A DNA stretch of 64,000 bases from Flectonema sp. DT1601 (lineage: Eukaryota > Euglenozoa > Diplonemea > Diplonemida > Diplonemidae): assembly GCA_964019425.1 (NCBI GenBank), contig OZ025866.1, forward strand, positions 310,001 to 374,000, given 5' to 3'. This document shows positions 58,076 to 64,000 of the stretch, one piece after another. The notes beneath the pieces are model-generated. The model did not search any database, was not told the origin of the DNA, and saw only the letters and a list, made by a program, of their open reading frames with translations. The position numbers and the translations under genes are program-made. Numbering within the stretch: position 1 is the first letter of the stretch; each line of letters starts with the position of its first letter.

Positions 58076-59761
58076 ATGATTATAAACACGTTGAACTCAT
58101 CTCTTGGGAAGAGTAACAGAGTTCAGCTCGAGTTGGGAGATAGTTTTCAAGATTTCGTTATGAAGATCGCAACACAGGAAGAGTTCGACGTTGACCGAAC
58201 TGTTGTATTATGGGGAGGAAGGGAACTTGATGAGGAAAGCTATTTAGACTTAGCTGAAAACGAAGTTGTAGAAGTGGTTGAAGAAGCGATGGAACACACA
58301 CCAACATCAGTAAATGAATACTCAAATCTAATCCCCCATCAGCAAGACGACACTCTCTCAAATAGTTCAATTGGTCATCATCAAAGAAGCGGACATTACC
58401 TCCGTCTCACGACTGCTATCTGCTTTGCTGTGACATCACAAATTACTTCTTCATCTGGTCCTTTCTTAATAACAAAATTAGATTTATTCTCTAGCAGATA
58501 CACTGCAGTAGTGACAATGCCTTTGATTGGTTGGTCAGCTGCAATTTTTATTGCGGTGGCGATGGTTTCACTGGCTATCTTAAACCTTGAATTGATAACA
58601 TACAACTGTCGTCTATTTGGAATTACAAGCAGCGTGTTGATGTTGGTGATGAACGTTTTAACGTTGATATTCCCGACTTCTGAAGCAGTTTTATTGACAT
58701 CAGCTGGTGCGTTCGGTTTCTCATTTTGTACTTCATGGTCTACGTCAGGGTGCTATTCAGAGCATCTACTCCGAGGTACTCCCGGATGGAGTTTGGGGTT
58801 TAGCTCTGGTCTGATAAGCTTCTTATTACACTCCTCGACGTACATGCTTTCAGTATTTTCTTATAATATCGACAGACATGTTATTGACGGAATCCTGATA
58901 ACGTTGTCGGTGTTGGCTGCCGTTATTTTTTTTATGATCCCTTCCGATGACAAGGTAGCAATGTACTACCCGAGTATATCTGTTTTGTCTTCTTCTGTAA
59001 TTCAAAATTTCCAAACTGCAGGTTTGGCAAAGATGTATATTTTTTCAATATTTTATCATGGAATGCTATGTCAACAGTTGTGGGTTGGTATCCCAAGCAG
59101 ACATAGTTTGCATCGCTATGTCTCAGTTAGTTCTGGTACGGGTGCCGCAGCTTCGCTTGTGATGGGAGTGTTGGTGTCGTTCTCGTCACCTTTAATAACA
59201 ATTGGGATTAGTACCAGTAGCGCTTTGACTGGTATTGTTTTAATCAATTCGTTCAGGAATCCTTCTGAAGACGTTTTATGGATTTGTACCATCCTCCTCG
59301 CAGCAGGTAGCGCTGGTTATCAAATTCAAACGTACTGCATCTTGCAAAGACTGAGTCAGCAATACCTTGTCGGGACGCAACATCTTTACGGTCTTTGGTT
59401 GGTTGTCGGAGGTTTTGGATTTTTGGGATCGTGTTTTCTGTTTGGAGGAGATCCAACAGGTGGAATCGGTCCATCAAAGATCTCGATTGCGATTACTTAT
59501 TCTGTTGGTTCAGTTATTTCTGTGATCTCGTGTGCTATTTCCGCCAAGACCATGTCAACAGGAAGGGGTTGGCATCATACCTTACCTAGGATGTCTTCAA
59601 TAAACATAGAGGAGACTAAAATAGATCCAACATTATCATCGAAACCACCTGATCCTGACGTTGTATTTGATGGTGGAGACAGACAGCGTGCGACGTCAGA
59701 TCTCTGGCATCGTTTTGCGAACTTTATCGGAACACCAGGCAGGGAACAGAGTTTCAACTAA
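58076..59761 (+). CDS. Ubiquitin-like domain fused to MFS (UNC93-like) membrane protein
   Basis: A single exon of 561 residues from MIINTLNSSLGKSNRV. The in-frame sequence upstream is poly-Lys and unlikely, so 58076 is chosen. Residues 1-68 look like a beta-grasp ubiquitin-like fold: two opening strands, a helix (SFQDFVMKIATQEEF), then VVLWGGRELDEE, the counterpart of the ubiquitin IFAGKQLED turn, and VEVVEE as the last strand. No terminal Gly-Gly, so it is not a cleavable modifier. After a polar linker come about twelve membrane segments (about 105-505) arranged as in major facilitator/UNC93-like proteins, with GLAKMYIFSIFYHGML opening the second half. The cytosolic tail is polar. Substrate unknown; UNC93 relatives act in trafficking or channel regulation rather than proven transport. 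Confidence 0.65.
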   Translation: MIINTLNSSLGKSNRVQLELGDSFQDFVMKIATQEEFDVDRTVVLWGGRELDEESYLDLAENEVVEVVEEAMEHTPTSVNEYSNLIPHQQDDTLSNSSIGHHQRSGHYLRLTTAICFAVTSQITSSSGPFLITKLDLFSSRYTAVVTMPLIGWSAAIFIAVAMVSLAILNLELITYNCRLFGITSSVLMLVMNVLTLIFPTSEAVLLTSAGAFGFSFCTSWSTSGCYSEHLLRGTPGWSLGFSSGLISFLLHSSTYMLSVFSYNIDRHVIDGILITLSVLAAVIFFMIPSDDKVAMYYPSISVLSSSVIQNFQTAGLAKMYIFSIFYHGMLCQQLWVGIPSRHSLHRYVSVSSGTGAAASLVMGVLVSFSSPLITIGISTSSALTGIVLINSFRNPSEDVLWICTILLAAGSAGYQIQTYCILQRLSQQYLVGTQHLYGLWLVVGGFGFLGSCFLFGGDPTGGIGPSKISIAITYSVGSVISVISCAISAKTMSTGRGWHHTLPRMSSINIEETKIDPTLSSKPPDPDVVFDGGDRQRATSDLWHRFANFIGTPGREQSFN

Positions 59762-60573
59762 ATTGCAACAAGCGACTCACACGATGGACATGTTGAAGTT
59801 TACAACCACACTTGGACTCACTTAGTGAGATATCCCATTGAATTGATCCTTCACTGGAAGCAGTTATGAGTTGTTGAGGCAAGGGGTCGGAGAAAGCGTC
59901 TCCCTTTTTTCTTTTTTTTTTTTTTTTACTTATGGTTTTATTCTCGAGTGACGTGTTATTAATGGAGACCACCCTGCGTAATGACCTCAGGATGGGTTAT
60001 TTAAGACAGCTATTGATATGCCGAATTATTTTTTTTTTTATTATAATTTTTTTTTATACATATTACTGCATTGGGAAGGAAGCAAAAAAAGAAGGAAATC
60101 AATAAATTCATACGAATTGATTGAGATGATCCTTTCGTGTTTTTTTTTAATTTTTTTTTAAAGTGTTTTATTACGATCTCGCAATTGCTAAACTGACTAC
60201 ACACTCGTTAGTTTGATATTTGTGAGCTGCGTCTCAACTGCTTCTCCCATTTTCTTTTTTTTTTCCTTTTCGGGAGTGTGGTAGATACTTCCTCCCTTTT
60301 TTGTGGTTGTTTTTCGTTCTCTCTTTTTACTAAACCTGTTTGCACCCTTTCTGAGTCGTGCTAAGAACTCAACCCTTCCTCGCTTCTTTTTTTGTATGGC
60401 TGCGGGTGATTACTGTGGAGGAAGCAGAGTTCGTTTTTTGTTGTTGTTGTTTCATTTTATATATGTTTTCCGGCAGTCTGGATTTCTGGTAGAAAGAGTC
60501 CTTTTCGGTCTCACCTGCCGCGAGACAGGCAACCTTCTTATGGTCCTCACTAAGAAGAGAGGAACAAGAAAGG

Positions 60574-60609
<36 letters not shown>

Positions 60610-60624
60610 TATTACTGAAGTACA

Positions 60625-60655
<31 letters not shown>

Positions 60656-60847
60656 TTTTTTTGTGCTTATTATTATTATTTTATTTCTGAAAAAACACAA
60701 TATTATTATTGTGAAAATATAATTATTATCTTTCCGTTCGCATTTCCTCTTTTCTTTCTTAAGTAAAAAAAAAGTGTCTTCCCTTAGTCGAGTGTTGTGT
60801 TTCATTATTATTCTTCGACACATAAAAAACGAGTGTGTCGAGTGTAT

Positions 60848-60878
<31 letters not shown>

Positions 60879-61276
60879 GTTACAATTACTGGTCGCCTTG
60901 TGTCATTTGTATTTCCAAAGAAATGTGTGTTGACATTATAAAGCGTTTTTGGCCCAAAATACACTCCAAAGTGGCCAGTTTTGGGCCACTGTCCCATTAC
61001 AAACGTTGCAAACTACAAAAAAAAAACGATCGATCATCAGTATGGTTGAGTGAGAAGGGTTTTCATCATTTTTTTTGTTTTTTTTTGGTTTGTTTAGTTT
61101 TTAATGTGTTTGTTTAGTAAGTCTGATTGCTGTGTTTTTGGTTGTCCTGTTTTTTTTTTTAATAAAAAATAAAACAGATAAGTTACCTGTTTGAATACAT
61201 TACAAATTATTATTATTTTATGTTTTTAAAAAAAAAACCCCCAGATCAAAAAAAAAAAAAAAGGGAGGGGTCCAAT
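59762..61276. other. Intergenic
   Basis: 1.5 kb, T- and A-run rich. The only structured item is the inverted repeat at 60950-60988. A possible acceptor AATAAAACAG ends near 61177, before the phosphatase gene. No coding frame is convincing. Confidence 0.6.
60950..60988 (+). repeat. Perfect 10-bp inverted repeat (hairpin)
   Basis: TGGCCCAAAA (60950-60959) and TTTTGGGCCA (60979-60988) flank a 19-base loop. It stands out in A/T-run DNA and could be an RNA hairpin or protein site in the intergenic stretch upstream of the phosphatase gene. Confidence 0.8.
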
Positions 61277-62347
61277 ATGAGCATCACAGTGCTTCTCATG
61301 GCTGTCGCCATGGCGTTTGCTGACCGAGTTGTGAATAACAGCGGAGTGACTGCTGTTGGTGACGTTCACGGAGACTTGACAGCATTGAGATCTGTCCTTG
61401 AGATGGGTGGAGTTATCAACTCAGATGGAAATTGGATTTGCGGTACCAGAACAGTTGTACAAATTGGTGACTTAGTAGACAGAGGACCTGAGAGTGATAA
61501 AGTTATGGATTTTATAATGAAACTTCGACAAGAAGCAATCAACAATAATGGTCGTCTTATCCTCCTAATCGGAAATCATGAACTCCTCTCGTTGAAAGGT
61601 GACACTGAGTACGTCAGTCAATCAGAAATAGACCGACTCACCCTTCCTGTGAGAAATCAATTAATGTCACCGACGGGTAAATACGGATCTTTCATTGTTG
61701 AGAATATGCAAGCTGCGTATCTACAAAGAGAGATAGGAACTCTTTTCATCCATGCGAGTCCGGTAATACCCGAGAAGACGACTGTTGAGCAGCTGAATTC
61801 ATTTGTTCAGTCACACCTACGAGAAGGTAGTTGGAATCACACAGGCACAGATATATTTGGTATTATGGGACCTTTCTGGGATAGGTCAGTTTTGAGAGAA
61901 GCTTCTCGAGGTAGGTGCTCATCACTTTATAATTACTTAGATATTATATCAAAATCAGAAGGTGTTAATGTTACAAAAGTTGTTGTTGGTCACACAATTC
62001 AAAAGAGTGGGGGAATCACTTCTTATTGTAAAAATAGTTTATTCGCAATCGATGTTGGTATGAGTGTCGGTACCTGGGCGCGTGGTCGACGTCGAGCGCT
62101 TTTGATACTTCACGATAATGGGAATCCTCAGATAATTCATAAAAATATAAACCCGTCGATCTTTGATTCAGACTACTGGTCATCTCCAAGTAAAGATACT
62201 CATCATAGAGCTGGACCGAGTCAGGGTCTCGTTTTCCTTTCGTTCTTAGCAACCATTGTGACCCCTTGTATTGCTGCTGCTACCGTCGCATTTCTTGTTA
62301 AAATGCTGAGAAAGTGTCGGGGGAGATTTTGGTGGTCTGACAAGTGA
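61277..62347 (+). CDS. Shewanella-like (SLP) phosphatase with membrane anchor
   Basis: A single exon of 356 residues. A signal peptide (ITVLLMAVAMAFA) precedes PPP-family motifs GDVHGD (about 28), GDLVDRGPES (about 64), GNHELLSLKGD (about 97), HASPVIPE (about 154) and VVGHTIQKSGG (about 236). The spacing and GNHELL motif match bacterial-type SLP phosphatases known in plants, apicomplexans and some protists rather than PP1/PP2A. All expected metal-binding Asp, His and Asn residues are visible. A C-terminal hydrophobic helix (FLSFLATIVTPCIAAATVAF) and a basic tail make it a type I membrane protein with the catalytic domain in the secretory lumen or outside the cell, which suggests dephosphorylation of lumenal or surface substrates. 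Confidence 0.85.
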   Translation: MSITVLLMAVAMAFADRVVNNSGVTAVGDVHGDLTALRSVLEMGGVINSDGNWICGTRTVVQIGDLVDRGPESDKVMDFIMKLRQEAINNNGRLILLIGNHELLSLKGDTEYVSQSEIDRLTLPVRNQLMSPTGKYGSFIVENMQAAYLQREIGTLFIHASPVIPEKTTVEQLNSFVQSHLREGSWNHTGTDIFGIMGPFWDRSVLREASRGRCSSLYNYLDIISKSEGVNVTKVVVGHTIQKSGGITSYCKNSLFAIDVGMSVGTWARGRRRALLILHDNGNPQIIHKNINPSIFDSDYWSSPSKDTHHRAGPSQGLVFLSFLATIVTPCIAAATVAFLVKMLRKCRGRFWWSDK

Positions 62348-62854
62348 GCTTTTGGGAACCTCTTAGCGAAGCATTTCCCGAATCCCTGGCTGTTGCTATC
62401 AACATATTGAAAGGGTTTTTTGTGAGCCATTTCAGAGGTAGTTATCGTTAACTTTAAATGCGAACACTAGCTACTCTCTCGCACTCTGTTGTTGGGGCTG
62501 AAGTCTTCTTCTCTGATTGGCCTCCTTCGGAGAAGAGAGCTAACAATTCTTCTGGTTTCCCCTACTCTTCTGGTTTAAGGTGTTCGTATACTGGCGAGAG
62601 TTAAATATTACAAAAAAACAAAAAATTTAAAATAAAAAAGATCGAAAATGTTTTGTCCCAAAATCTAACTTTTACAGTCTGACCAAGAAAAATATTTAAA
62701 ATTTTTCGTTGTTTTTTTTTTATAAATTGCTGACCCCTCCGCAGAAAAAGGAACAATATAAAAAAAAAAAAAAAAAAAAAAATAGAAGCGACAACCACCC
62801 GATGAGATCAAACACAGTACTTTTTTAAATTTTTATATTTCATTCTCTTCAGAT
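62348..62854. other. Intergenic
   Basis: A mixed-sequence 3' flank (62348-62610) with repeated TCTTCT and CTTCTGGTTT words, then A/T runs. No gene or RNA recognised. Confidence 0.5.
62832..62852 (+). promoter_or_regulatory. Candidate spliced-leader acceptor
   Basis: TTTTATATTTCATTCTCTTCAG ends at 62852 only 2 nt before the ATG at 62855, giving an almost leaderless coding sequence after the spliced leader. Alternatively the first exon is coding upstream and this is a cis acceptor, but no upstream exon is visible. Confidence 0.5.
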
Positions 62855-64000
62855 ATGAGTGATGATGACACTTCGATATCACTTTCAAGAGGAAATGGAT
62901 CATTTAAATCCTATTCAACGAGACACGGAGTTGGATGCTGGGGGAAGTACCCAACAGGACTGGTAATTCTTAACTGGGATCTGAGCCCCATTCCAGGAAC
63001 GGAAAATCCACAACCGGAAACTGTTGACAAAGAACCAGAGATTCCAACACAAGATAAACTGCAGACGCAGTGGGTCCTCAAACCAAGACATGTTAAGTTA
63101 AGCAAACCTCGAAAGGTTTTAAAGCAATCGGAAGAAAGAAGTCAACTCAAACTCAGTAGTTTTCCGAGATCGAGAGTCCAGGCGGTGGCAAGAACATTGT
63201 TCGACGACGTGAAGTCTAAGAATGATAAAGTTGATTTTAACGAATTAAATCAAATAGTCAGAGAGATGGGACTCGAACCATCCAACGCAGACCTCCAACA
63301 GATTCGATCGACGATAAACTTCGAAGAGGGCGACGTCATTCCTCAAACCACATCTTTTGATGATATAAACCAACCAATTTCTAACTGGTTCACTCAACAT
63401 GTTTTAGACTTGCTTGCTGAACTAGCGAGTATGTCTCAAGTAGCTGGTAAACTGAGAGTTTTAAAAACTGTGAACGCTGAGTTCTTACGAAAGGAATGGT
63501 CGACGGCCATCCCTCCGGCAGATGCCACTCCATCACTGATATCAACGTTGGAAGAGATGGTTAGAATCAGTATTTGTGAGAAAAAAAGAATTCCAAATTC
63601 TCACACATCAACAGAAACAGATTCATGTCAACAAATATTTTTATCTCCTTTGAAAGAATGGACTATGTTGACACTTGACGAAGTCGCATGGAGACAGGGT
63701 TGTATGGTTAAGTGTGAAAGACTTAATGAAAACACCACATCAGCAAATTGCATCGGAGTAACCCAGTTTAGAATAAAGTCAGTAGCTTTGGTTCGAAAAC
63801 TCGGAACATTTATTGGTTTGAATATTATTAAACTCTTTTATTATTGTGTTTTTTCCAAAAAAAAAAAAAAAAAAAAAAAGAAGACACACACACACAACAA
63901 AAAAAACAATAGGAAGACCTCTGTCCCACGTCGCTCGTCCATTACTAGACTTGTTAGAAACGACTCGTTCACAGTTTTCGTATGCTTCAGATATTTATTA
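62855..64000 (+). CDS. Protein with degenerate EF-hand (3' partial)
   Basis: Exon 1 is 62855-63815; a 97-nt intron (GTTTGA...CAATAG, phase 1) leads to 63913, and the frame is open to the window end, about 349 residues so far. The N-terminal 100 residues are polar and likely disordered. Residues about 106-140 (VARTLFDDVKSKNDKVDFNE) resemble an EF-hand, but the loop lacks the usual acidic residues at positions 1 and 3, so calcium binding is doubtful. Later helical segments (HVLDLLAELASMSQVAGKLR, EWTMLTLDEVAWRQG) match no family I recognise. Exon 2 begins GRPLSHVARPLLDLLETTR. The intron sequence is also open to the end, so retention cannot be excluded. Confidence 0.65.
   Translation, partial: MSDDDTSISLSRGNGSFKSYSTRHGVGCWGKYPTGLVILNWDLSPIPGTENPQPETVDKEPEIPTQDKLQTQWVLKPRHVKLSKPRKVLKQSEERSQLKLSSFPRSRVQAVARTLFDDVKSKNDKVDFNELNQIVREMGLEPSNADLQQIRSTINFEEGDVIPQTTSFDDINQPISNWFTQHVLDLLAELASMSQVAGKLRVLKTVNAEFLRKEWSTAIPPADATPSLISTLEEMVRISICEKKRIPNSHTSTETDSCQQIFLSPLKEWTMLTLDEVAWRQGCMVKCERLNENTTSANCIGVTQFRIKSVALVRKLGTFIGLNIIKLFYYCVFSKKKKKKKKKTHTHNKKNNRKTSVPRRSSITRLVRNDSFTVFVCFRYLL

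Noticed and set aside
60303-60722. 139-residue plus-strand frame
   Set aside because: Mostly hydrophobic low complexity with poly-Phe and poly-Lys from homopolymers; no acceptor or family support.
27600-64000. CRISPR arrays, prophage or bacterial operon signals
   Set aside because: No regularly spaced repeats with unique spacers; the DNA has introns and eukaryotic genes.

Overview
The window is nuclear DNA of a protist, most likely a euglenozoan and probably a diplonemid. Three things point there. (1) An 18S rRNA 3'-domain fragment at 15479-15636 carries a kinetoplastid/diplonemid-type signature (CTGCCATTTGTACACACC, CCCGTCGTTG, AGAGGAAGCAAA, GCTGTAGGTGAA). (2) Every convincing gene lies on the + strand, as in euglenozoan polycistronic arrays, and many starts sit shortly after a CAG that could accept a spliced leader. 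(3) There are about 17 conventional GT-AG introns, which argues against trypanosomatids. No spliced-leader gene was seen, so the assignment is an inference. Non-coding DNA is full of A and T homopolymers.

Layout. 1-12382: 3' part of a giant Cys-rich type I membrane protein. 14006-15265: TBC-like protein with a CCHC zinc knuckle. 15479-15636: SSU rRNA fragment. 15724-17765: WW/polyproline/WH2 protein of WASP type. 18000-18521: unknown. 18721-21029: amino-acid transporter (AAAP type) with a C-terminal Tudor-like domain, coiled coil and anchor. 21030-25557: gene-poor, with a hAT-like transposase scrap and a dispersed repeat. 25558-26142: small membrane protein. 26286-27600: three tandem copies of the 5' end of a CCCH zinc-finger gene (27516-28366). 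28643-31789: GC-rich, intronless surface protein with a dead half GH18 domain and a PTPQPEEGG stalk. 32991-36987: RIC1 (Rab6 GEF subunit), six exons. 37556-40912: three unrecognised genes. 41171-43201: second AAAP paralogue, lacking the intron of the first. 46649-47608: purple acid phosphatase. 48312-49010: RNA polymerase subunit RPB6. 49549-57736: spatacsin (SPG11), three exons. 58076-59761: ubiquitin-like domain fused to an MFS/UNC93-like carrier. 61277-62347: membrane-anchored Shewanella-like phosphatase. 62855-64000: start of a gene with a degenerate EF-hand, cut by the window end.

Several products belong to membrane traffic and the cell surface (RIC1, TBC-like, spatacsin, transporters, surface glycoproteins, an actin nucleation-promoting factor), but nothing shows they work as one system. 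The most notable signals are the A-rich rather than pyrimidine-rich 3' splice sites, the SSU rRNA piece in the 5' flank of the WASP-like gene, the triplicated gene start, and several unusual domain combinations.
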